Below, piece after piece: positions 8,654 to 18,300 of a DNA stretch of 64,000 bases; position 1 is the first letter of the stretch, and every line of letters begins with the position of its first letter. This DNA comes from MSPOR6 sp964652195 (GTDB lineage: Bacteria; Poribacteria; WGA-4E; WGA-3G). The translations under genes and the position numbers were made by a program. Where the stretch lies: contig CAZZBB010000002.1 in NCBI GenBank assembly GCA_964652195.1, forward strand, positions 51,149-115,148. Direction: 5' to 3'. The notes beneath the pieces were generated by a model that was not told where the DNA came from, made no database searches, and worked only from the letters and a program-made list of their open reading frames with translations.

Positions 8654-9478
8654 ATGGGAATAGAGATACTTAATCTGGATTTAATGTATATTCTTCTGCT
8701 TATGGGAGTTGGTATTTGTGCTGGGTTTGTTAACACAGTTGCTTTTGGAGGTTCATTGCTAACCCTTCCTGCCTTAGTTTTCGTCATGGAGGCTATCCCA
8801 AGTCTATCTTCAGGAGCTCATGTAACTAACATTGCTAATGGAACAAATAGGATTGCTATCTTTTTCCAAAATTTCAGTGCTATCTTTGGGTTTCGTAGCA
8901 AAGGTGTGTCGAACTTCCGACATGCCATCTCCTTAACTATCCCCGCCGTAATAGGTGCGTCTATTGGTGCTTTTATAGGAACTGAAATCCCAGATAGAGC
9001 ATTTAAACCAATCCTTGCTGTGGTTATGGTTACAATGCTTCTATTAGCTTTGTTTAACCCGACTGAACTATTGCAAAAGAAAGTAAATCCGAGTGGTGCT
9101 CAACATAAGATAATCACTGCAATTGCACTCTTTTTCGTCGGCATTTATGGTGGATTCATTCAGGCAGGTGTGGGTCTATTAGTTATTGCTACGTTACGGA
9201 TTCTTGATGGTGGTGATCTTGTAATTACGAATGCACATAAGGTATTTATAATCTTTTTCTATACGATAATTGCGCTTGGAATCTTTATCAGTAAGGGACA
9301 AGTGAATTGGGTGTTAGGTATTTCACTTGCAATCGGAAATGCTACAGGTGCGTGGATTGGTAGTAATTTTGCTGTGAAGATGGGAGATAAGTGGATCAAA
9401 GTGGTTCTAATAATAGCAGTTATCGGTTCTGTGACGAAATTGTTGTATGATACCCTTAAAGTATATGGGGTAGTATAA
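8654..9478 (+). CDS. TauE/SafE family anion permease
   Basis: This polytopic protein of 274 aa has about eight membrane helices. It has the repeated TauE/SafE pattern: a first half beginning GICAGFVNTVAFGGSLLTLPAL and a second half beginning YGGFIQAGVGLL. Members export or import sulfite, sulfoacetate, taurine-derived or other small organic anions. I start at the ATG at 8654, five bases after GGAGG; an upstream ATG at 8642 is in frame but overlaps that site. It is coupled to the upstream small membrane protein. The substrate cannot be assigned. No sulfur-metabolism gene is adjacent. Confidence 0.85.
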   Translation: MGIEILNLDLMYILLLMGVGICAGFVNTVAFGGSLLTLPALVFVMEAIPSLSSGAHVTNIANGTNRIAIFFQNFSAIFGFRSKGVSNFRHAISLTIPAVIGASIGAFIGTEIPDRAFKPILAVVMVTMLLLALFNPTELLQKKVNPSGAQHKIITAIALFFVGIYGGFIQAGVGLLVIATLRILDGGDLVITNAHKVFIIFFYTIIALGIFISKGQVNWVLGISLAIGNATGAWIGSNFAVKMGDKWIKVVLIIAVIGSVTKLLYDTLKVYGVV

Positions 9479-9545
9479 AACAACGGCGGGTAAATTGGAA
9501 GGATGGAAGAATGAATGGGAATGATTGGAGGCTTAGATAGTAGTC

Positions 9546-10145
9546 TTATTTTGGGATATTGAAACTTTCCAAACGACGGTTGATTAATTCTTCTGTTGTT
9601 ATCTTAGATAATTCTTGTAATAGTGTGAGTATTTCCATCTGGAGGTCTTCTTGTTTATGGATGATTTTCAGATGGTCTTGTTTTAACATCAATAGTTCTG
9701 AAGGTTTTTGTTTACTCGGTACAACTATAACTAAACCATCTACCGATTCATATTCTTCTAAGTTATTCATCCAAACGTAGTCTTCATCAAAAACTGAAAT
9801 GATAGGGTTTGGAAATCTAAGTATTTCTGTTTGTATATCGCTGATAACTGTACCAAATGCCAATGAGGTATTATATAACTTTGTGGCAGATTGAAGGATT
9901 GGTAAATTCCAGAATGTGGCAGGTAAATTAAGACGTTGTGCAAGTTTTATTAATCTATTCAATCGTCTCCAATCATGTGTTTCTTCAAGACTTTGTGTGT
10001 TTCCATGGACTAATAGAATCTTCTGATTAAGCAGTTTAGCTAAGCCGGCGAATTCAAAGTTTCCTTCTCCTCCTGCTCTGTCCCCGTATAGTTGTATAGT
10101 TTTTGTAAATTGATTGTGATTATAATTAAAATTAAGTGAAGACAT
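9546..10145 (-). CDS. degenerate AccA-like (carboxyltransferase alpha) protein
   Basis: This 199-aa protein looks like a shortened acetyl-CoA carboxylase carboxyltransferase alpha subunit (about 319 aa). IQLYGDRAGGEG matches the ELHGDRAF region of AccA. AGLAKLLNQKILLVHGN matches GGLARLEGRPVMVIGH. DWRRLNRLIKLAQRLNLP matches GYRKALRLMEMAERFKMP. The end, ITTEELINRRLESF, matches LSTEDLKNRRYQRL. The catalytic parts are gone: the DTPGAYPG loop is replaced by WNLPILQSA, and the Gly-rich GEGGSGGALA oxyanion region by FDEDYVWMN. An inactive scaffold, regulator or decoy of the carboxylase is possible. It is a lone gene with a dispersed repeat just upstream. The homology is my alignment by eye. Confidence 0.6.
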   Translation of the reverse strand: MSSLNFNYNHNQFTKTIQLYGDRAGGEGNFEFAGLAKLLNQKILLVHGNTQSLEETHDWRRLNRLIKLAQRLNLPATFWNLPILQSATKLYNTSLAFGTVISDIQTEILRFPNPIISVFDEDYVWMNNLEEYESVDGLVIVVPSKQKPSELLMLKQDHLKIIHKQEDLQMEILTLLQELSKITTEELINRRLESFNIPK

Positions 10146-10189
10146 TTTATATTACACTATCTCTGGTAATTAAAGTCTCATTAATAAAT

Positions 10190-10284
10190 TCTCTTTAATG
10201 TAGCACAAACTTCCAGTTTATGTAGTATTTCAAGACATAAATATCACATAATCATGGGAGAATCATTTATAGAAATGGTATTAC
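10190..10284. repeat. 95-bp dispersed repeat, copy A
   Basis: This stretch begins TCTCTTTAATGTAGCA and ends AGAAATGGTATTA. It matches the reverse complement of 60468-60563 over its full length with scattered substitutions. It contains an imperfect CACAAACT-TCC-AGTTTATG hairpin. It lies upstream of the AccA-like gene and downstream of the LysM-gene terminator. Confidence 0.7.
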
Positions 10285-10287
10285 TAT

Positions 10288-10326
10288 AAAAAAAGCAGGG
10301 AGGTGTAATTATCTGCACCTCCCTGC
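10288..10326 (-). terminator. rho-independent terminator of the surface-protein operon
   Basis: A perfect 11-bp stem (GCAGGGAGGTG with CACCTCCCTGC, loop of ten) is followed on the minus strand by seven T residues. It sits just downstream of the LysM gene and ends the operon that begins at 21041. Confidence 0.9.
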
Positions 10327-10348
10327 CTGAATGACCCAATGAATTGAA

Positions 10349-11212
10349 TTATTCCCCGCTTCGACCACCGATTGAATTAAGAACAAACCAACCGATTCCA
10401 GCGACAGCAGTCGTTATGAATACCAGAGTACGTTTTCCTGAAGATACCTCTTCATGTATACCTTTTGCATTCTTAATCATCATCTGTAATTCACTGATGG
10501 CCTTTTGATTCGTCTCAATTTTCATCAGAACAGATTTTAAACTTGCTTCAAAATTTCCAATAGAATCTTGAGTTGCCTTCAGATCCTTTTGAAGTGCTCC
10601 TAACATTTCATTAGAAGAATCAAGATGTCCATGTAAGTCTTCTAACTGTTTTAGAATTGCATTCTTAGCATTTCTAACAGCTTTTTTGACATCAGCGGTT
10701 GCTTCATCACCTGACTTCTTGACAGCATCAACGACTTTATCCTGTGATTTTAGGCTGTTTTCTAATGCTTTAATTTGAGCTTGAAGTTTAGCAGTGCTTC
10801 CCTTCATAGCTTCAATATCAGCCATCAATTTTTCACGTTTTGCCTCAGATTCTTCAAGTTCTGCACGGAGTTTATCTAATTCTTCCTTTTGAATCTTTAC
10901 GACATCTTCGGCTTCATCAACAATATCCTTAGCCATAGATATTGGAATACGTAAGCTCTCACCTGGATAAATCAGATGAGGATTGGTGAAGTCATTATAC
11001 TTTTTCAATTCTGGCCATTTGGTAGGATCTTTCAAGTGTTCTTGACAGAGATCCCAGAGTGTATCACCCTTAACAATAGTGATTAACTTGGTTTCTTCAT
11101 CTGTCTCCTTAGGAGTAATCCGTGCGGAGGCAGATAAGACATAAACACCAGTCAGAGCAACACAGATATAGAGAACCAGTGTTAATTTTAAAGTGTTTTT
11201 AATCATAGTCAT
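10349..11212 (-). CDS. exported LysM / coiled-coil protein
   Basis: The 287-aa protein has an N-terminal signal or anchor helix (LKLTLVLYICVALTGVYVLS). A LysM domain lies at about residues 43-92 (IVKGDTLWDLCQEHL ... IYPGESLRIP), which binds peptidoglycan. A coiled coil of about 160 residues follows (about 100-260), then a C-terminal hydrophobic helix (VFITTAVAGIGWFVLN). Signal, glycan-binding module, long rod and tail helix suggest a periplasmic spacer tying the wall to a membrane. GAGGAG precedes the ATG. It is the last gene of the operon with the PorV-like and giant genes, 20 bp after the PorV-like gene, so it may hold or space that export or surface apparatus. Confidence 0.8.
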   Translation of the reverse strand: MTMIKNTLKLTLVLYICVALTGVYVLSASARITPKETDEETKLITIVKGDTLWDLCQEHLKDPTKWPELKKYNDFTNPHLIYPGESLRIPISMAKDIVDEAEDVVKIQKEELDKLRAELEESEAKREKLMADIEAMKGSTAKLQAQIKALENSLKSQDKVVDAVKKSGDEATADVKKAVRNAKNAILKQLEDLHGHLDSSNEMLGALQKDLKATQDSIGNFEASLKSVLMKIETNQKAISELQMMIKNAKGIHEEVSSGKRTLVFITTAVAGIGWFVLNSIGGRSGE

Positions 11213-11232
11213 CAGTATTCTCCTCTTTGGTG

Positions 11233-12246
11233 TTAAAATTCATAGGAGACGGAAACATAATGCGTGCTTCCTTCCCCATTGATTTCACTTGCCATACCAT
11301 CTTGTATAGCATAGTCAACCTGCAGTCCAGCAATGTTAACCCCAAATCCACCATAAAGCGTTTGCACGTCACGCGAGGCTTTCAAACCGGCACGTATTGC
11401 GAAGTTAGTAGATCTGTTAGTGAAAAGGTTATATTCAACACCGCCGCGGAGGCTGGTTGCACTTTCATCAAGATTAACGAATTCTTGCTCAATATCAACG
11501 GCAAATGTAACAACATTTCCCATGTATAGATCATAAGCTACGCCAGCATTTACTACCATTGGTACAGTTGCTTCACCGATAGAAGCACCAAGGTATTTTG
11601 CAACCAACCCGTAATGGAATGTTGGCACTTTACCCTCATGATGTTGGTTATGTATTGCTTGATCCATCATATCTTCAGCAACATCAATGGGTAATGCGTG
11701 TCCCATGATCCCGATATCTACCCCTCCTAAGCCGCTCTGGTTTTCAACACTATTAACGCCAAAACTATCAGATAACATACGACCTGTTAGACCGATATTG
11801 AAGTGTCCGAAAGCGATTCCGTAAGAGAGTGAATAAGCATTTGTAGTATAATCTGCTCTTCCACCATAGACTGCTGATGAATCGTATATAGCGTAATTAC
11901 CGACTCCAGAATTTAATGCGGCTAATCCTATTGAACCGTATGAGCCGAGTGATTTTGTAATAGCGATAAAATTATGACTTCTATCAAGTGATAGTCTTTG
12001 TGTTGAGAAATTTAGGCTTAGATCAGCCGCAGATCCGAGTCCGGCGGGATTCCAGACAGTTGCTGTGGCATCTTCTGCTATTGCTGTAAATGCGCCACCT
12101 AAACCGATAGAACGTGCACCGGCACCGAGGCGTAAGTGAGGCATAGCGTTAACCTCTCCCTCAGCAAAACAGACAGGCGATATAGCCATCATAAGTAATA
12201 ATACGGGTATAACACCGTATAGCAATTTTTGCTTTGTAGTAAACAT
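11233..12246 (-). CDS. PorV/PorQ-like outer-membrane protein
   Basis: The 337-aa protein has a signal peptide (LLYGVIPVLLLMMAISPVCF, cut near CFA). It then carries the motif LRLGAGARSIGLGGAFTAIA followed by ATATVWNPAGLG. That start is typical of the PorV/PorQ (UPF0164-like) family of FadL-type beta-barrels, which in Bacteroidota shuttle type IX secretion cargo. Alternating beta-strands fill the rest and the protein ends in aromatic YEF, as outer-membrane barrels do. AAGGAGG precedes the ATG. It lies directly downstream of the giant FlgD-tailed protein, so a role in moving or docking that protein is a reasonable inference. No other type IX component is in the window. Confidence 0.78.
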   Translation of the reverse strand: MFTTKQKLLYGVIPVLLLMMAISPVCFAEGEVNAMPHLRLGAGARSIGLGGAFTAIAEDATATVWNPAGLGSAADLSLNFSTQRLSLDRSHNFIAITKSLGSYGSIGLAALNSGVGNYAIYDSSAVYGGRADYTTNAYSLSYGIAFGHFNIGLTGRMLSDSFGVNSVENQSGLGGVDIGIMGHALPIDVAEDMMDQAIHNQHHEGKVPTFHYGLVAKYLGASIGEATVPMVVNAGVAYDLYMGNVVTFAVDIEQEFVNLDESATSLRGGVEYNLFTNRSTNFAIRAGLKASRDVQTLYGGFGVNIAGLQVDYAIQDGMASEINGEGSTHYVSVSYEF

Positions 12247-12272
12247 TAATATCCTCCTTGGTAGCCGTTATC

Positions 12273-12299
12273 GATAGTTGGATATTATATCCAACTATC
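12273..12299 (-). promoter_or_regulatory. intercistronic hairpin without T-run
   Basis: A perfect 12-bp inverted repeat (GATAGTTGGATA with TATCCAACTATC, loop TTA) lies between the giant gene and the PorV-like gene. No T-run follows on the minus strand, so it is more likely an RNA-stability or processing element than a terminator. Confidence 0.65.
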
Positions 12300-12320
12300 A
12301 ATTTACGGACCATCGTTTAC

Positions 12321-15300
12321 TTAGCGCGTCAGTGCGAGCTTTAGTATGGCGAATTCAGGTTCAATACCATCATTCACTTCTATTTGACAGAAATAGATAC
12401 CTCGAGCTAAGTCTTCACCACTGCTGGATTTACCGTCCCAACCGATTGCATTTGAACCAGCACCGGCAGGATTCTTGGTATAGTTGCCAGCATCCATCAC
12501 CTCGTTATCAACAAGGACTCTGACAGGACGTAAAGTAGAATCAAATATTGTGATACTAACATTTGCCCTGCGTGCAAGTACGAGAGAAATCCGAGTGTTC
12601 TTACTAAATGGGTTCGGGTAGTTGAAGGGTGCTGCCCACATAATTGGGGTGTCTCCGCGCTCGACAAAGAAACTAAATTCATAAACAGCTGTGTTAGCTT
12701 CTCGAGCACCTTTATTCTTCTCAGAAACATTCCCCTGTTGATGTGCGTTGTCAGACACTTCTAACTTGACCACATATTTCCCAGGTTCTAAGTCAGCTGG
12801 AGGTGTATAATTCACCTGTGATGCAGACTTCTGCTTGGATGTGAGGTTAATCAATTGATCGTTGAGGACAAATCTAATGGAATCAGCATTGATACCTGTA
12901 CCAGCATCAGAATATGCAATCGAAATATTCGGCTTACGTTCTTCATCATGCTTATATGTCAAACGAGAACCGTTTTGTGGTGATGCCATTGTGATGATAG
13001 GAGCAGCAGTGTCAAAGGTAACAGTGAAGAAACCTTTTGCGGTAGAGGAATTACCGTATCCGTCAGTTGCTCGAACATTAATCGTGTATGTTCCCTCTTC
13101 GAGTGGAGCATCAGGATTGAAGTCTAAGCGTGTGATTCCTTCATTGGCTCTATCTTCGTCATCATCAGAAGTTTTGCCCTTCACCTCTTTGCCTTCACTG
13201 TCCATTAGAGTAATAGACATTGCTTCTACACCAGTATCATCCTTTGCACTCGCCGAGATAGTCGGGAGTCCAGCTTGGACTGTACCTGAAGGTGTAATAT
13301 TTGATATGGCAGGTGGTGCCTCATCTACTTCTACAGTGAAAGTCCATCTGAATTCCTTTGAACCCCCTTCACTTTCAGCTATCAAGGTTATTGAATGTGT
13401 TCCTGCATTAAAACTATGCGTTACTTCAAACTTATTGCCAGCATTATCTACTGGGTAAGAATGAGTTGGTGCAGTGTCATCAATTAGGTATTTCACACTC
13501 AAGAGATCAGACTCAGGATCAGAGATATCAGCGGAAATAGTTATTCCCATATCCTCCGCAGCAACATCAGCTTTATTCAAGCGAACGACTCCTGTTGGAG
13601 AGTATGCTGAGATTACAGGAGCAGTCTTATCTTTCATCACTGAAAAGACTACCGAAGCTTCTGCAGTCTTCTTATTTGCATCAGTAACTCCAACAACAAT
13701 AGTGTGTTCGCCGTCACCCAATGCTGGATCAACTGTATATGTAAGTTGGTTATCTTCTACTTCACCATCGACATCTTCACCATTTATTGTAAATGTAGTT
13801 ACATTAACTTCCGTGGAACCCATGAATTCAGCCCTAATCACTGGTGTGCCGTGAGCATAGGTTTGACCAGAAGCAGGGGATAGGATTGAAACAGATGGTC
13901 CAGGAATATCAACAGTAAACATAGAAGTTGCCTGAGCGGTCTTGTCATTAGCATCGGTAATTTCAACTGTAATTGTGTGGTCGCCATCAGCCAATGCATC
14001 CTCAAGATCATGAGTAAATTGATTACCATCAACCTTGACTTCAGCATCTTCACCGTCAATAGAGAGTTTTAGTTCTACTGGAGCGACACCAGTGAATTCA
14101 CCAGCAATAATTACATTACCATTGTCATAAGTAAGACCAGCACCAGGTGCGTTAATTGTTACAGTAGGTTCGGGTAATCTAACGGTAAATACTGCAGTTG
14201 CTTTGGCTGTTTTACCATTAGCATCCATAACATCTGCAACCACTGTGTAATCACCATCATCAACACGATCAGCAGGGGTATATGTAAATTCGTTCCCATC
14301 AACCTCTACTTCGATTTCTTCACCGTTAACCATAACTGTCAATTCAGCATCAACACCAGTAAACTCACCTTGAAGCATCGGCATACCGTGATCAAATACT
14401 TGTCCTGAAGCAGGTGAATTTATAGCGACTGTAGGTCCTGGAATATCTACTGTAAAGACTGACGAAGTCTTAGCAGTTCTATCATTTCCATCTGTCACTT
14501 CAATAACGATCATATGTTCACCATGACTCAGGGCATCAGCAGGTGTATATGTGAATTCGTTGTTATCATTCACAGATACTTCAACAGTTTCCCCGTCAAT
14601 AGTGGCTGCAACAACAATCTCATCCGCACCAGAGAAGTTACCTGATATGACAGGCATACCGTGATCTATAACTTGACCAGCAGTCGGGGTTAGGATTGCA
14701 ACTGTAGGTACAGGTAAACTAACGGTAAATACTGAAGTTGCTTTGGCTGTTTTACCATTAGCATCTGTCGCTATTGCTACGACTGTATATTCACCATCTT
14801 CTATTCTAACGGGTGGTGTAAATGTAAACTCATTACCATCTACAACAACTGGAATAGCTTGATCATTGACGGTTACAGCAACTGAAGCCTCAACACCAGT
14901 GAACTCACCTTGAAGCATCGGTTTACCGTGATCATAGGTTTGTCCTGGAGCAGGTGAATGAATAGCAACTGAAGGACCGGGAATATCAACGGTAAATATT
15001 GTCGATGTCATAGCAGTTTTACCGTTAGCATCCGTAACCTCAACGGCGATTGAATGTTCACCGTGACTTAATTCCATTTCAGGAGTATAAGAGAATTGAT
15101 TCCCACTAATTTCCGCTTCAACAGCCTCTCCATCAATAGAAAGAGCAACCATCACAGGATCAGCACCGGTAAATTCACCTGTTATAATAGGCATACCATG
15201 GTTGTATACTTGAGTTGGTTCTGGTGAAAGAATTGCCACAGTTGGAACAGGTAATGTAATATTAAAGGTTAAACCTGTTTGAGAAGTTAGTCCACTACCA

Positions 15301-18300
15301 TCTGTGACTTCAACAGAGACAACATGATCACCTTCATTGAAACCACCATCAGGCATATAAGTGAAGTTATTTCCATCTACATCAGCGGTTACATCAGCAT
15401 CATTGACCATAAACTTCGAAATGTTTACCTCACCACCACCTGAATAGAACCCGGTGATACTTGCTGGACTTGCATCAAACTGTTGTCCAGAAGCAGGAGC
15501 TGTAATTACGACAGATGGGTTGATACCTTCAACAGCAAACGCCACAGAATGATTACCTATGTTGCCAAGACTATCGCTTACCTGAACAGAGAACTTGTAG
15601 GCTCCACCAGCAAGTTTGTCTAATCTTGTATAGACGACAGCGTTGCCATCTTGTTCAACCATCCCTTGGTCAACATCAATCATCATCTCTTCTTGTGTGT
15701 CACTGTTTGGACGTAACCGTGCTAAACTTACAACAGCTGTATTATCAGCACTAACACCGACACCTAAATCTCCATCGTTATATGTTGCACGGAGAGTTGG
15801 TAAATCATTGACTGTTGCCCCTTCAATAGGTGCTACAAACTCGACCATTGGACCGGTGTTATCAAGGTTAATCATTGCTAATGGGAAGGCTACCGAACCG
15901 TTTCGTTTCGTCACCTCACCATGTGGTGTATACCATCCGTCAACGACGCTGCCGAGTTCATCTGCCATGAGTGAGAATGAATTCTCAGCATTGCTATCAG
16001 CAGTATACATTACACGGTGTCCATCAACAAGGATACCTGTAAGATCATCAACCATCAACGAACCGTTATTCACGTTGAAACTAATAGAGATAGAATCACG
16101 GAGTGGGATTGTATCTGGTAGTTCACCTTCAACGACTTCACCATCGACTGCTGTTACAGTTAGATCAGTAATATCACTTACTCGGAAGTTGAGAACATGC
16201 ACGGTGACTATCGGTGAAGGCATATCAAGTTCACCTTGAACTTGCCAGTTTCCGAATTTGTCAGCAACAAGCGCATGATACATATATGTACCATTTGCCA
16301 ATTGACCAACATCAACAGTAACAGTACCGTCTTCAAGACTACCGTCTGTTTCGGTCATGTTTCCATCTGCATCAGTTTGTACGACTCTGATACTACCACC
16401 TTCATAGGTAATAGGTTCCGCAGTTGGCTCAACAGTGAATATAGCAACGGGTGTATCAACGGTAGGATCAACAATACCACCCACAGTGTAGCTGCCATCT
16501 TCATTTGCTTCAATTGAGCCAGCGGCATCAGCAACATCTGTGATGTTTGTTGGTCCAAGTGGTGGCACATCATCAACATTGTCTAATGAGAAATGTGCAT
16601 CCACACCATCGCGTTGATGGTATTCGGGGTGTGCCATATTCTTCGGCGTAAGTGAAATTGCTCGTACCTGATATTGATTATCGTCTAAGGAGGCATCGCG
16701 TTCTGCTGCGTCTCCCCGTATGATTGTATCCTCTAATGTGATGGTTTCGTCTGGTCTATCTTCACCTAAACGAGCCAATACACGTGTATCCACTGTAACT
16801 GACCATTTATGGAAAGAGCCAGGAATAGCGAATTCAGCAGCGCCATCACTCACAGTGTTATGTTCTGTGATTTGGACTAAACCGGTAACAATACCAGCTA
16901 AATCTGAACCATCAATTTCTTCAGGTGGTGCATCTGTTCCAGGAATACGTTCCCAAGTTTCATCGCCTGGACGTTTCACCTCAAAGCGAACACCTTCAGT
17001 TGGTGGTGAAGTAAGTCCGTATGTGTATGCGTTGAAAGTGAGTTCATACTTTGGAGCACCGCTATCAGCATTTGTCATTCCATCGGAATTCTCAACAGTG
17101 ATAGCTAACACACCTGGATCAGGTCTGTAAGAATTCTGTACATTAACAGTAATTTCATCATCGTCATAATCGTCAGCCTGTATATTCCCATAAGTGAGGA
17201 ACATATCATCAGCAGCAGTGGCGTCGTCATACGCTGCAGCCTTATCATAAGCTAAAGCGTGTGCAGTAAACGTATAGACTTCGTCTTCTGTAGGATTATA
17301 GACAAGGTCATCTGGATCTTGAAGATATCTGTCATTGTAGGCTGATTCATCTGCATCCATTAGAGTACCAATATCAATAGTAACAGTGAATTCACCACTA
17401 CCATCAGCAGTTTCGGTCACTTCACCGATAATAGCATCTTCAGGTAGAGAAGTTATCAACTTCACCCCTGCATAGGTGCTGCGAACGGCTTCAGGTGTTA
17501 GTGTAAGTGTAATGACTGGAGAATCTACATTTGGATCATACTTATCGGTAAGACCGCCAACTGTGTAAGTTCCGTCGCCATTATCTACAAAGACACTATC
17601 CATTGCATCAACACTTGATACAACAATATTGGTAGGTCCTAAAGGTGCGACATCATCATCATTGTCTACAGAGAATGTATCCGTATACATTTCACCTTCA
17701 ACGGCATCAGAAATATCGCTGCCATCATCACCGACAGCATAGGCACGTACCATATACTTATTGTCATCAAGAGAAGCATCGCGAGCTGCGGGACTATCCT
17801 TAGTGATTGTATCTTCTATGGCAGTTGTATCAACAGCAACTATCCATTTGAGATAACTACCAGAATCCTGTATATGGAGCATGTTATCGGTATATACATC
17901 AGCCAAGGTGTTTCCATTGAACATTACGGCAGCAGTATCTGTGCCGGTCAATTCCATGGTCTCTCCTTCAACGGTTCCGATAATTGTCCATGCTTCATCG
18001 TTTGCGCGCTTAGCTTCAATACGTATAGAACTTGTTGCTGGCACTGAACGACGTGGTGTATATCCAATTAGATTGATTGTACCTTGAGGTGCGCCACTAT
18101 CTTGATTTGTCATGACGATAGATGCGTCATCAACATCAACGATCAAGACTTCAGGATCAACAGGATGTACATCGTTATCAAGATTAATCTTGAACATCTC
18201 TGATGTGTGTGAAAAGCTTAGTTTATTGGATGTCACAGTTTGAATAGCGACATAATTACCGGCAGCGACTAAATCTTGAAAATCTTTTACCTTCCAATCG

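Noticed and set aside
9546..10145. Functional acetyl-CoA carboxylase alpha subunit
   Set aside because: The catalytic Gly-rich loops are absent and the protein is 120 residues too short.
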